Assembly: GCF_018129385.1 (NCBI RefSeq)
Contig: NZ_JAFCLN010000013.1
Location: 119,514 to 183,513 of the forward strand
Origin: Bradyrhizobium lablabi
GTDB lineage: Bacteria > Pseudomonadota > Alphaproteobacteria > Rhizobiales > Xanthobacteraceae
Direction of reading: 5' to 3'
DNA length: 64,000 bases
In this document: positions 37,469 through 46,217 of the stretch, piece by piece
How positions within the stretch are numbered: position 1 is the first letter of the stretch
Layout of the letters: every line of letters starts with the position of its first letter
Position numbers and translations under genes: made by a program
The notes under the pieces: generated by a model
Databases searched by the model: none
Told to the model about the DNA's origin: nothing
What the model saw: the letters and a program-made list of their open reading frames with translations, nothing else

Positions 37469-37673
37469 GTTATTGCGCCTTTTTCGGTCAGCCGGTTGTG
37501 ATCCCTGCGGCGGATTTGGCCAATTTCAAACCCTCAGAGGTCTAATATAGTCCTGCCGGACGTGACCTAGAAGGCCGTCCGCGCTAGGTTTGGCGATCAC
37601 GGCCGCGCGAGCGGGCGCTGATTCGAAACCTGTTCGATGGCCCAAGTTCGACGACCAAGGGAGGATATGCCGG

Positions 37674-37910
37674 ATGCCGATGGACGCCCGCGATATCGAA
37701 TCGATGATCAAGGCAGCGATCCCCGATGCCGTGGTGACGATCCGGGATCTCGCCGGCGACGGCGACCACTACGCAGCCACGGTGATCTCGGAATCGTTCC
37801 GCGGAAAATCCCGCGTGCAGCAGCACCAGATCGTCTACCAGTCGCTGAAGGGACAGATGGGCGGCGTGCTGCATGCGCTGGCGCTACAGACCGGGGTGCC
37901 TGAAGGCTAG
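37674..37910 (+). CDS. BolA family Fe-S assembly protein
   Basis: 78 residues from the ATG at 37674 (MPMDARDIESM); the second ATG (37680) is equally possible with the GGAGG upstream. BolA proteins partner with monothiol glutaredoxins to handle [2Fe-2S] clusters. The core VTIRDLAGDGDHYAATVISE and the C-terminal KGQMGGVLHALALQT with its cluster-ligand His are clear. Its usual partner grxD is found 4.7 kb downstream rather than adjacent. Confidence 0.93.
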   Translation: MPMDARDIESMIKAAIPDAVVTIRDLAGDGDHYAATVISESFRGKSRVQQHQIVYQSLKGQMGGVLHALALQTGVPEG

Positions 37911-37931
37911 AGCCGCGCCGGGGGCGAGGCG

Positions 37932-39113
37932 ATGACCACGGAAAATCCCCACGGTACGCTGTTCCGCGTCATCGCGCCCGACAAGCACAGCCGGGTCACC
38001 AACGCCGAACTGTTCTTCGATCTCGTCTTCGTCTTCGCGGTCACCCAGCTCTCGCACACGCTGCTGCACCATTTCACGACGCACGGCGCGGTCCAGGTCA
38101 CGCTGCTGTTCCTCGCGGTGTGGTGGGTGTGGGTCTACACCACCTGGGTCACCAACTGGCTCGATCCCGAACAGACGCCGGTCCGCATCCTTTTGTTTGC
38201 CCTGATGCTGGGCGGCCTTGTGCTGTCGACCTCGATTCCTTCGGCGTTCGAGGGGCGCGGTCTCTGGTTTGCCGTTGCCTATGTGGTGATGCAGGTCGGC
38301 CGCACGCTGTTCTGGCTGCTGGTGACGCCGCCGCACCGCACGGCCGTTCGCCACAATGCGACCCGCATCCTGATCTGGCTGTGCGTCTCGGGCGTGTTCT
38401 GGATCTCGGGCGGCCTCGCCGAGGGCGACAAGCGGCTCTATTTCTGGATCGCCGCGCTGGCGATCGAATACCTCTCCGCCGCGGCTCGCTTCTGGACGCC
38501 GGGACTCGGATTTTCCTCCGTCGAAGCCTGGCGGGTCGAAGGCGGCCACATGGCCGAACGCTGCTCGCTGTTCGTCATCATCGCGCTCGGCGAGTCCATC
38601 GTCGTCACCGGCTCGACCTTCGCGGAACTGACGTGGAGCGCGCAAAACATCGCAGCCTTCGTCTCCGCGCTGGTCGGCAGCATCGCGATGTGGTGGGTCT
38701 ATTTCCACAAGGGCGCGGAAGCAGGCTCCGAGATGATCTCGAAGTCGGAGCAATCGGGCCGGGTGGCGCGCCTTGCTTATACCTATCTGCACATGCCGAT
38801 CATCGCCGGCATCATTCTGGCGGCGGTGTCGGATGAACTGGTGCTGAAGCATCCGGATGGCCATGCCGATATCAAGACCGTGCTCAGCACGATCGGCGGG
38901 CCGATGGTGTTTCTGGTCGGCATGATCCTGTTCAAGCACGCGATCCGCGGCTTTCTCCAGCTATCGCACATCGCAGGCATTGTGGCGCTCGCGATCCTTG
39001 CATGGTTCGCGAGCGATCTGTCGCCATTGTGGCTGTCGATCCTGACCACCGCGATCATGATCGTGGTGGCGGCATGGGAATCGCTGTCGTTGCAATCAGG
39101 GCCGGAAGAATAG
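37932..39113 (+). CDS. low temperature requirement protein A (LtrA) family
   Basis: 393 residues with about ten membrane helices. N-terminal signature NAELFFDLVFVFAVTQLSH is diagnostic for LtrA. Role unclear: named for growth of Listeria in the cold, perhaps a transporter. Starts 21 nt after bolA and may be read with it. Confidence 0.93.
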   Translation: MTTENPHGTLFRVIAPDKHSRVTNAELFFDLVFVFAVTQLSHTLLHHFTTHGAVQVTLLFLAVWWVWVYTTWVTNWLDPEQTPVRILLFALMLGGLVLSTSIPSAFEGRGLWFAVAYVVMQVGRTLFWLLVTPPHRTAVRHNATRILIWLCVSGVFWISGGLAEGDKRLYFWIAALAIEYLSAAARFWTPGLGFSSVEAWRVEGGHMAERCSLFVIIALGESIVVTGSTFAELTWSAQNIAAFVSALVGSIAMWWVYFHKGAEAGSEMISKSEQSGRVARLAYTYLHMPIIAGIILAAVSDELVLKHPDGHADIKTVLSTIGGPMVFLVGMILFKHAIRGFLQLSHIAGIVALAILAWFASDLSPLWLSILTTAIMIVVAAWESLSLQSGPEE

Positions 39114-39158
39114 GTTAGTGGCCCCGCACACGTTGCGGTTAGCAATCAATCAATCCAG

Positions 39159-39356
39159 CTATTTCTGATCGACAACATTCTTCAGTACGAGGTCCGACAA
39201 ACGGACCACGAGCGCCCGAAGCCGGGCGTTTTCCTCGAGCAGCGACACCAGTTCGTTGTCGATGTCGTTGTCCCAGCCGGTATCGTCGCCATCCCGATGA
39301 GAGGATGAGCGGACAGGCCGGTTCTGGTCGTCAAGTTGCGAATACGCATTCCCCAT
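39159..39356 (-). CDS. small acidic protein, 65 aa
   Basis: ATG at 39356 chosen over the longer frame because the product MGNAYSQLDDQNRPVRSSS is compact and a GGGAT-type site precedes it. The C-terminal half DNELVSLLEENARLRALVVR is a short leucine-rich amphipathic helix that could form a coiled coil. I believe similar proteins occur in other Bradyrhizobium, but cannot verify this. Function unknown. Confidence 0.65.
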   Translation of the reverse strand: MGNAYSQLDDQNRPVRSSSHRDGDDTGWDNDIDNELVSLLEENARLRALVVRLSDLVLKNVVDQK

Positions 39357-39670
39357 AACTGTACATCCCTTGGCGAACTCACCCCAGCCAAGCCGCTGGC
39401 GCCAACACTCATCCGAATCAGCGTCAAAATTTGGACGGATCGGAGGGGAAATGGCAGCGCGAGTGGAGCGATTTGCTGGCGCCGCCAACCGCACCAAATG
39501 CAATTGCGCGCACTGGCCAACAGGGTTAAGAAATGTTTAGGAGATATCTGCCAGTTTAGGGAGAAAGGTATCGAGGGCGCGGCGGCGCACACCTTCTCTC
39601 GCCACGAAAATTTGACCGGCGCGGTCAACTCATCCTCCACGGTTTCAGCCGTGGCTGGGAACACGCGCCG
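39357..39670. other. divergent spacer between two small genes
   Basis: 314 bp without a convincing gene. A long minus-strand frame crosses it but overlaps both neighbours and lacks protein-like composition. No repeat or operator seen. Local GC is lower than average (TTAAGAAATGTTTAGGAG). Confidence 0.4.
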
Positions 39671-39970
39671 ATGAAGCAAAAAATAGCCCGAGAGCAAATT
39701 CTTCAGCAATGGGACCGCTGGATCCGATCGCAGGCGATCGAGCCGGGCGGGCCCACCGGAAAAGATTCGTTGAAGTTTTTCATCGAGCTACAGGACGCCA
39801 AATCGCCGCTATTGGATTTTCCGTCCCGCGGCAGAGACAAATGGCGGATCATTCACACCTGGCTTCTGACCGCACAGCGCGTCACCGACCACTGGATCGT
39901 GCCCGCGCCGCCGATCGTGCCGCCCCGCAGGCCGAGGGCCGCCCGCCACCGGACCGGCTGCAAGACCTGA
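39671..39970 (+). CDS. hypothetical protein, 99 aa
   Basis: ATG at 39671, no clear ribosome site. The first 75 residues look structured and helical: REQILQQWDRWIRSQAIEP, DSLKFFIELQDAKSPLLDF and DKWRIIHTWLLTAQRVTDHW. The tail is Pro/Arg-rich. Family not recognised; the aromatic-rich helices suggest a real protein. Confidence 0.6.
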   Translation: MKQKIAREQILQQWDRWIRSQAIEPGGPTGKDSLKFFIELQDAKSPLLDFPSRGRDKWRIIHTWLLTAQRVTDHWIVPAPPIVPPRRPRAARHRTGCKT

Positions 39971-39985
39971 ACGGGCGCTTTCGCC

Positions 39986-40957
39986 TTAGTCCGACGCCAC
40001 CAGCGCATGGACCGAGAACATCCGCGCCTTGTCGGTCCAGGATTCCGTCACCTTCCAGCCCGCGCCGCGCGCCAGCTCCGCAAAACGCTCGAGCGAATAT
40101 TTGTAGCTGTTCTCGGTGTGAATGCTCTCGCCGGGGCGGAACGAGAAGCTGTGCCCGAGCACGCGCACGTTCTGCGCCTTGCGGCTGATCAGGTGCATCT
40201 CGATGCGGTGCCGGTCCTTGTTGTAGATCGAGCGGTGCATGAAGCCCGAGAGATCGAAATTGCCGCCGAGCTCGCGATTGATGCGTTCCAGCACATTGAG
40301 GTTGAAGCGCGCGGTGACGCCCGCCTTGTCGTTATAGGCGTCGTAGAGCGTGCGCTCGTCCTTTTCGAGATCGACGCCGATGATCATCTGCGCGCCGTCG
40401 CCGAGGATTTTTCGCGCGGTGCGCAGGAAAGCCGCTGCCTCGTGCGGCTCGAAATTGCCGAGCGTCGATCCCGGAAAGAATCCGACTTTCGGCATGCCTG
40501 ATATCGCCGCCGGCAATTCGAATGGCGCGGTGAAATCGGCGGCTACCGGATAGACGTCGAGGTCTGGAAAATCCTTGCGCAGGCCGTCCGCCTGCGCGTT
40601 GAGGAAGTCGCCCGAGATATCGACCGGCACATAGGCGCCGAACTGGCAGCGCTTGAGCAGCAGCCGCACTTTTGTGGTGGCGCCGGCGCCGAACTCGATC
40701 AGCGCCGCGCCGTGCGGGATGATCGCCGCGATCTCCTTGCCGCGGTCGCGCAGGATCGAAAGCTCGGTGCGGGTCGGATAATATTCGGGCAGCACCGTGA
40801 TCTGCTCGAACAGCTCCGATCCCTTGGCGTCGTAAAAATATTTCGGCGAAAGCTTCTTCGGATGCTGCGCCAGATCCTCGATCACATCGCCGGCAAACAC
40901 CGAGGTCGCATCATCGAGTTGATGCTCCGTGGCCAAAGCGGGGGCGTGCACATTCAT
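39986..40957 (-). CDS. egtD: L-histidine N-alpha-methyltransferase EgtD
   Basis: Makes hercynine (trimethylhistidine) from histidine and SAM, first step of ergothioneine synthesis. 323 residues. Family marks: LSPKYFYDAKGSELFEQIT, LPEYYPTRTE, the SAM loop LIEFGAGATTKVRLLL, VPVDIS and FFPGSTLGNFEPHEA. The C-terminal SFRPGESIHTENSYKY binds histidine in EgtD structures. 100 bp after egtB on the same strand. Confidence 0.96.
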   Translation of the reverse strand: MNVHAPALATEHQLDDATSVFAGDVIEDLAQHPKKLSPKYFYDAKGSELFEQITVLPEYYPTRTELSILRDRGKEIAAIIPHGAALIEFGAGATTKVRLLLKRCQFGAYVPVDISGDFLNAQADGLRKDFPDLDVYPVAADFTAPFELPAAISGMPKVGFFPGSTLGNFEPHEAAAFLRTARKILGDGAQMIIGVDLEKDERTLYDAYNDKAGVTARFNLNVLERINRELGGNFDLSGFMHRSIYNKDRHRIEMHLISRKAQNVRVLGHSFSFRPGESIHTENSYKYSLERFAELARGAGWKVTESWTDKARMFSVHALVASD

Positions 40958-41057
40958 GATACTCTCCTGAACGCGCTTACCGGCGCGCTTTTGATCCAGT
41001 GGTCGGGCATGGACCGCTCATGCCCAAGGAAAAGTCAGGCGAAAAGCCAGGCGAAAG

Positions 41058-42308
41058 TCAGTCGTAGTCGGCGAGGCGCAGTCCCGTGAATTGCCAGCGG
41101 TGATGCGGGTAGAAGAAGTTGCGATAGGTGATACGGCTGTGCCCGGCCGGAGTTGCAAGCGACGAGCCGCGCAGCACCAGTTGGTTGACCATGAATTTTC
41201 CGTTGTACTCGCCGAGCGCGCCCTCGATCGCCCGGTAGCCGGGGTAGGGCGAATAGGACGAGCGGGTCCACTGCCAGACGATGCCGAAGGCGTCGTTGAG
41301 TTGGCCGGCGCGCGCCGCCACTTCCCATTCCATCTCGGTCGGCAGGTGCTTGCCGCGCCAGCGCGCGAACGCGTCCGCCTCGTAATAGCTGACGTGGCAG
41401 ACCGGCGCGTCGGGATCGATCGGCTGGAGTCCGCCGAGCGTCATGATCTTCCATTCGCCGCCGCTCTTGCGCCAGTGGCCCGGCGCTTCCCAGCCTTCGT
41501 TGCCGACGACGGCAAATCCGTCCATCAGCCACAGCGTCGCGGTCTGGTAGCCGCCGTCTTCCATGAAGGCGAGCCACTCGGCATTGGTGACGAGGTTGCG
41601 TGCGAGCTTGACCGGACCGACCAGCGCGCGATGCGCCGGCTTTTCATTGTCGAAATGAAAACTGTCGCCGGCATGCCCGACGGTGTGAATGCCTTCGTTG
41701 AGCACGGCCCACTCCTCGCCGTCGCGGTTCGAGGCCGGAAAAGTCCATGCCGGATCGTAGGCCGGCGGAATCGGATTTTGCGCAAAGGCATGCAGGATGT
41801 CGGTGAACATCAATTCCTGATGCTGCTGCTCGTGGTTGAGGCCGACCTCAACCAGCGGCGCCAGCTCTCTCAGCTTTTCTTCGCCGGCGGACTGGAAGAA
41901 CTTGACCATGGCGGCATCGACATGCCGGCGATAGGCGGCGACCTCATCGGCGCCCGGGCGGGTCAGATGGCCGCGCTGATGGCGGGCGTGCCGCGGGCCG
42001 GCACTGACGTAATAGGAATTGAAGAGATAGGCGTAGTCCGGGTGGAAGACCCGATAGCCCTCGCAATGCTCGCCGAGCAGAAACTGCTCGAAGAACCAGG
42101 TGGTGTGGGCGCGGTGCCATTTCGCCGGGCTGGCGTCCGGCATCGACTGGATGAGCTGGTCCTCGGGCGAGAGGGGGGCGGCCCGGCGCTCGGTCTCTTC
42201 CCGCACCGCAAGATAGGCCTCAACCAGATTCTGGGCCGATGTCCCGGAATCGGAGAACAGTGACGGAGAGGCGGGAAGGGCGGCCGCGGCGGATACTGGT
42301 TTCGTCAC
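41058..42308 (-). CDS. egtB: ergothioneine biosynthesis sulfoxide synthase EgtB
   Basis: Non-heme iron enzyme joining hercynine to a thiol (gamma-Glu-Cys or Cys) with oxygen. 416 residues from a GTG at 42308 with GGAGA upstream; the frame is open to 42434 but that part has no similarity. N-terminal DinB-like domain with the iron triad HEQQHQE (HxxxHxE), and C-terminal formylglycine-enzyme-like domain (WLAFMEDGGYQ, WEWT-like IVWQWTRSSYSPYPGY). With egtD downstream it covers the two signature steps; egtC and egtE are not seen here. Confidence 0.95.
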   Translation of the reverse strand: MTKPVSAAAALPASPSLFSDSGTSAQNLVEAYLAVREETERRAAPLSPEDQLIQSMPDASPAKWHRAHTTWFFEQFLLGEHCEGYRVFHPDYAYLFNSYYVSAGPRHARHQRGHLTRPGADEVAAYRRHVDAAMVKFFQSAGEEKLRELAPLVEVGLNHEQQHQELMFTDILHAFAQNPIPPAYDPAWTFPASNRDGEEWAVLNEGIHTVGHAGDSFHFDNEKPAHRALVGPVKLARNLVTNAEWLAFMEDGGYQTATLWLMDGFAVVGNEGWEAPGHWRKSGGEWKIMTLGGLQPIDPDAPVCHVSYYEADAFARWRGKHLPTEMEWEVAARAGQLNDAFGIVWQWTRSSYSPYPGYRAIEGALGEYNGKFMVNQLVLRGSSLATPAGHSRITYRNFFYPHHRWQFTGLRLADYD

Positions 42309-42621
42309 TCTTGGTCTCCGGGTGGGGAGAGAACGTTGCTCGGGCGAACAGGTTCCTGACAGGTTCGTCCTAGATAGGGCGTTCGTTTCGCGAAAAAAGC
42401 CTCCGCCGGCGATGATATTGCGGCCGTCAGGCAATGGCCGTCCGGGCCGCCGGCAGGCCCATCCCTGCTGCCGTCTGCCGCCGCATGGCGGCTCCCCGCC
42501 ATTTTACTTTGGACGAACAAGGGTTTGGGGTTACATATAGGGCAGTTCGGGATTACATCGGTCGGACCGGTCCCGCCGAAGCCATGCCGCAGGGGGCATG
42601 GCTTTCCAAAAGGAAATGAAG
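42309..42621. other. divergent spacer between egtB and grxD
   Basis: 313 bp with no credible gene. It must contain both promoters. A Pro/Arg-rich open frame on the plus strand shows no protein character. Confidence 0.4.
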
Positions 42622-42954
42622 ATGAGCATCGAGCAATTCATCGACAACGAAGTGAAGTCGAACGACGTCGTGCTGTTCATGAAGGGCACGCCGCAATTCC
42701 CGCAATGCGGTTTTTCGGGTCAGGTGGTGCAAATCCTCGACCACATCGGCGTCGGCTATAAGGGCCTCAACGTTCTCGAGTCCGCCGAACTGCGCAACGG
42801 CATCAAGACCTATTCGAACTGGCCGACCATTCCGCAGCTCTACGTCAAGGGCGAGTTCGTGGGCGGCTGCGACATCATCCGCGAGATGTTCCAGGCCGGC
42901 GAATTGCAGCAGCTTTTTGCCGACAAGGGCGTCGTAGCCAACGCTGCGGCGTGA
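42622..42954 (+). CDS. grxD: monothiol glutaredoxin GrxD
   Basis: 110 residues from the ATG at 42622 with AAGGA upstream. Carries the CGFS active site (QFPQCGFSGQVVQIL), which binds a [2Fe-2S] cluster with glutathione, and the GSH-binding WPTIPQLYVKGEFVGGCDII. Delivers clusters together with BolA, encoded 4.7 kb upstream on the same strand. Confidence 0.97.
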   Translation: MSIEQFIDNEVKSNDVVLFMKGTPQFPQCGFSGQVVQILDHIGVGYKGLNVLESAELRNGIKTYSNWPTIPQLYVKGEFVGGCDIIREMFQAGELQQLFADKGVVANAAA

Positions 42955-42963
42955 GGCTGACGC

Positions 42964-43512
42964 TTGGCCGCGCGCCTGATCGGGACAGCGCGGCTCGAGG
43001 TCATCGTTGCCGACATCACGACATTAAGCGTTGACGCCATCGTCAACGCCGCCAACACGTCGCTCCTTGGCGGGGGCGGCGTCGATGGGGCAATCCATGA
43101 TGCGGCGGGGCCTGAGTTGCTTGTCGAATGCCGCACCCTGAATGGATGCGCGACGGGCGATGCAAAAATCACCAAAGGCTATCAGCTGCCGGCGAAGCAT
43201 GTGATCCATGCCGTCGGACCGGTATGGAATGGCGGCCAGCGCGGCGAAGCTGACCTGCTCGCCTCCTGCTATCGCCGCGCGATTGAATTGTGTCAGTCGC
43301 GTGACCTGGTCTCGATCGCGTTTCCCGCCATCTCGACCGGCGTCTATCGCTTTCCCGCCGACCGTGCTTCCCGGATTGCGGTGGCAACCACGGTGAAGGC
43401 GTTGCCGTCAGCCCCCTCGATGGAGCGCGTCATTTTCTGTTGCTTTTCAAGGGATAGCGGCCTGCTACACGAAGAGGCATTGGAAGCCTTTGGTAGCCCT
43501 TGCCCCGACTGA
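42964..43512 (+). CDS. macro domain protein (MacroD type)
   Basis: 182 residues from a TTG 9 nt after grxD. Macro domains of this type remove acetyl or ADP-ribose groups (O-acetyl-ADP-ribose deacetylase). Binding loops: VNAANTSLLGGGGVDGAIH, GDAKITKGYQLPAKHVIHAV and FPAISTGVYRFP. Could be translated from the grxD transcript. Confidence 0.93.
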   Translation: MAARLIGTARLEVIVADITTLSVDAIVNAANTSLLGGGGVDGAIHDAAGPELLVECRTLNGCATGDAKITKGYQLPAKHVIHAVGPVWNGGQRGEADLLASCYRRAIELCQSRDLVSIAFPAISTGVYRFPADRASRIAVATTVKALPSAPSMERVIFCCFSRDSGLLHEEALEAFGSPCPD

Positions 43513-43551
43513 CCCCTCCGCTAAACTCCCCCGATTAACCGGGAGGGGTTG

Positions 43552-44838
43552 ATGAGTTTTAGAGCGTTGCTGCGCGCGCCGGTGTTCGGCGCGCTGCTGA
43601 TGGTGTGCGTCGGCCCACAGGCTGCCGCTGAAGGTACCTTCGACATTCCGCCGGGTGCGAAGTTCAACCAGGAGAAGCTCGGCAAGATCACCGAGTTCTT
43701 CAAGAACGAGGTCGCGACTGGCAAGATATCAGGCGCCAACATCCTGATCCGGCAGCACGGCAAGGACGTCTATCACGAAACCTTCGGCGTGCAGGACGTG
43801 GTGTCGAAGAAGCCGATCGACGACAAGACCATCTTCCGCCTGTCGTCGCTGACCAAGGCGATCACGTCTGTCGTGGCGATGCAGTTGATCCAGGACGGCA
43901 AGTTCAAGCTCGACGATCCCGTCTCGAAATACATTCCCTCCTTTGCCGATGTGAAGGTCGGCGTCGAGAAGACAAAGGACGACGGCACCAAGACGCTCGA
44001 ACTGGTGCCGCCGGTCCGGCCGATGACCGTTCTTGACCTGATGCGTCATACGTCGGGCATCACCTATGGCTTCTACGGCGACAGCCTGGTGCGCAAGGCG
44101 TATGCGGCGGCTAATCTTTACGCGGGCGAATTCGACCTTGCCGAATTCGCCGAGCGCATCGCCAAACTGCCGCTGCACAACCAGCCGGGCGCGCTCTGGC
44201 AATACGGCCATTCCACTGACATCCTGGCGCGGATCATGGAGATCACATCAGGAAAATCGCTGCTCGCGATCGAGAAGGAAAAGCTGCTCGATCCCATGGG
44301 AATGGTCGACACCAACTTCTTCGTCACCGAGCCGGAGCGGCAGGCGCGGCTCGCCCAGCCGGTGCCGAACGACAGCAATTTCCGCGTGGGGCGCGAGTAC
44401 CGGACGGAAGTCCGCCAGAAGTGGGAATCCGCCAGCGGCGGCATGGTCTCGACCATGTCGGATTTTTCGAAATTCGCGCAGATGCTGCTCAATGGCGGCA
44501 CGTATGACGGCAAGACCTATCTTAGCCCGAAGACGTTCGAGGAGATGGCATCGGACCACGCCAGCAAGGGTTCTGGCGTCGAGCGCGATTACTTCTATTT
44601 CCCCGGGGACGGCTTTGGCATGGGCCTTGGGCTTGCCGTCCGCACTGATCCCGGCAACGCCAAACCACCGCCGCCGGGCTCGCTCGGCGAGCTGAAATGG
44701 GATGGCGCCAGCGGCTGCTACATGGTGATCGACCGCAAGCAGGACATGTTCTTCGTGATCCTGGAGCAGACGCCCTCGGAGCGTCAGCGCGTCCAGCGCA
44801 CCCTCAAGCAGCTCGTCTATGAAGCCATGGTCAACTGA
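43552..44838 (+). CDS. secreted serine hydrolase, beta-lactamase class C fold (paralog 1)
   Basis: 428 residues from the ATG at 43552 behind a GGGAGGGG site. Signal peptide ends about QAAAEG. Active-site S99-L-T-K102 (SSLTKAITS) and the tyrosine of YGHST (Y218) match class C beta-lactamases/esterases. Likely a periplasmic esterase, peptidase or D-Ala hydrolase; true beta-lactam activity cannot be inferred. Followed 4 nt later by a homolog. Confidence 0.92.
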   Translation: MSFRALLRAPVFGALLMVCVGPQAAAEGTFDIPPGAKFNQEKLGKITEFFKNEVATGKISGANILIRQHGKDVYHETFGVQDVVSKKPIDDKTIFRLSSLTKAITSVVAMQLIQDGKFKLDDPVSKYIPSFADVKVGVEKTKDDGTKTLELVPPVRPMTVLDLMRHTSGITYGFYGDSLVRKAYAAANLYAGEFDLAEFAERIAKLPLHNQPGALWQYGHSTDILARIMEITSGKSLLAIEKEKLLDPMGMVDTNFFVTEPERQARLAQPVPNDSNFRVGREYRTEVRQKWESASGGMVSTMSDFSKFAQMLLNGGTYDGKTYLSPKTFEEMASDHASKGSGVERDYFYFPGDGFGMGLGLAVRTDPGNAKPPPPGSLGELKWDGASGCYMVIDRKQDMFFVILEQTPSERQRVQRTLKQLVYEAMVN

Positions 44839-44842
44839 CAGG

Positions 44843-46120
44843 ATGTTTGTGGCGCGCCGCCCTGTTCTGGCGGCGCTTTCGACTGCCCTGGTTTTCGGCT
44901 GGGTGCCGGAGCTGCATGCCGAAACCAGGGCGCCCGGAACTCTTTCACGCGCGGCGCTTGGCCGGCTAGGCGACACTATCCGCAACGAGGTGGCGACCGG
45001 CAAGATTCCCGGCGCGGTTTTCCTGATCTGCCAGCACGGCAAGCCGGTCTATTTCGAAAGTTTCGGCGTGCGCGACCCGGACACCGGGCAACCGATGACG
45101 CCGGACTCGCTTTTCCAGATCTATTCGATGTCGAAGGCCGTCACCTCGGTTGCCGCGATGATGCTGGTCGACGACGGCAAGCTGGCGCTCGATGATCCCG
45201 TATCGAAATACATTCGCGCTTTTGCGGATGCAAAAGTCGGCGTCGATCTATCCGATGAAGCAGGACAGCACGTTCTCAAGCTCGAGCCGCTGGAGCGTCC
45301 GATCACCATCAGGGACCTGCTGCGGCACACGTCGGGCATCACTTACGGCTTCTACGGCGAAGGTGTCATCAAGAAGCTCTATTCCGATCCCAAGCTGTAT
45401 GCCGGAGATTTCGACAACGCCGAGTTTGCCGACCGGATCGCGACACTGCCGCTCGCCGATCAACCCGGCACGCGCTGGAACTACAGCCATTCCACCGACG
45501 TGCTCGGTCGCGTCGTCGAGGTGGCCTCGGGGCAGTCGCTATACCAATTCGAAAAGCAGAGGCTGTTCGATCCGCTCGGCATGTCCGAGACCGCGTACTA
45601 CGTCGCGGACAAGGCAAAGTGGCCGCTCATCGCCAGGGCATATCCAATCGACCGCTTTCGGGTGGCCGGAATACGGGACCCGACGATACCGCGCCGCTGG
45701 GAATCCGGCGGGGCGGGCCTGATCTCGACGATCACCGATTACGCCCGCTTCCTGCAAATGCTGCTCAATAAAGGCGAGCTGGACGGCAAGCGCTACCTCA
45801 AGCCCGAGACGGTCGCGGCGATGACGTCAGATCAAATCGGGCCCGAGACCGGGATCATTCACGATCCCTTCTATTTTCCGGGCCCAACCAGCGGCTTCGG
45901 TCTGGGCTTTGCCGTGCGCACCTCGCCGCCGCCGGGCACGACCTGGCCGCTCGGCGAATATCGCTGGGACGGCGCCGGCGGCAGCTTCTATTTCGTCGAT
46001 CCCGTGGATGACATGTTGGCGGTCTTCATGGTGATGGCACCCACGCAGGGCGGCCGGATCCAACTGAACCTGAAGACGATGATGTTTGAATCGATGGGCA
46101 AGGGTCTTCGGAAGGATTGA
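44843..46120 (+). CDS. secreted serine hydrolase, beta-lactamase class C fold (paralog 2)
   Basis: 425 residues from the ATG at 44843, 4 nt after paralog 1. Signal peptide ends near ELHAET. Catalytic S95-M-S-K98 (YSMSKAVTS) and YSHST are present. It shares long blocks with paralog 1, such as LDDPVSKYI, RHTSGITYGFYG and GLGFAVRT, so this is a tandem duplication that has diverged. Probably co-transcribed. Confidence 0.92.
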   Translation: MFVARRPVLAALSTALVFGWVPELHAETRAPGTLSRAALGRLGDTIRNEVATGKIPGAVFLICQHGKPVYFESFGVRDPDTGQPMTPDSLFQIYSMSKAVTSVAAMMLVDDGKLALDDPVSKYIRAFADAKVGVDLSDEAGQHVLKLEPLERPITIRDLLRHTSGITYGFYGEGVIKKLYSDPKLYAGDFDNAEFADRIATLPLADQPGTRWNYSHSTDVLGRVVEVASGQSLYQFEKQRLFDPLGMSETAYYVADKAKWPLIARAYPIDRFRVAGIRDPTIPRRWESGGAGLISTITDYARFLQMLLNKGELDGKRYLKPETVAAMTSDQIGPETGIIHDPFYFPGPTSGFGLGFAVRTSPPPGTTWPLGEYRWDGAGGSFYFVDPVDDMLAVFMVMAPTQGGRIQLNLKTMMFESMGKGLRKD

Positions 46121-46217
46121 CGCTTGCGGGACCGGCGCACGTACTCGACGGGCTCTGCAATCATGCAGCGAGACCTCTCGCGAAAGGAGGGACGGAAGCG
46201 CCCGCCATTTGATGACG

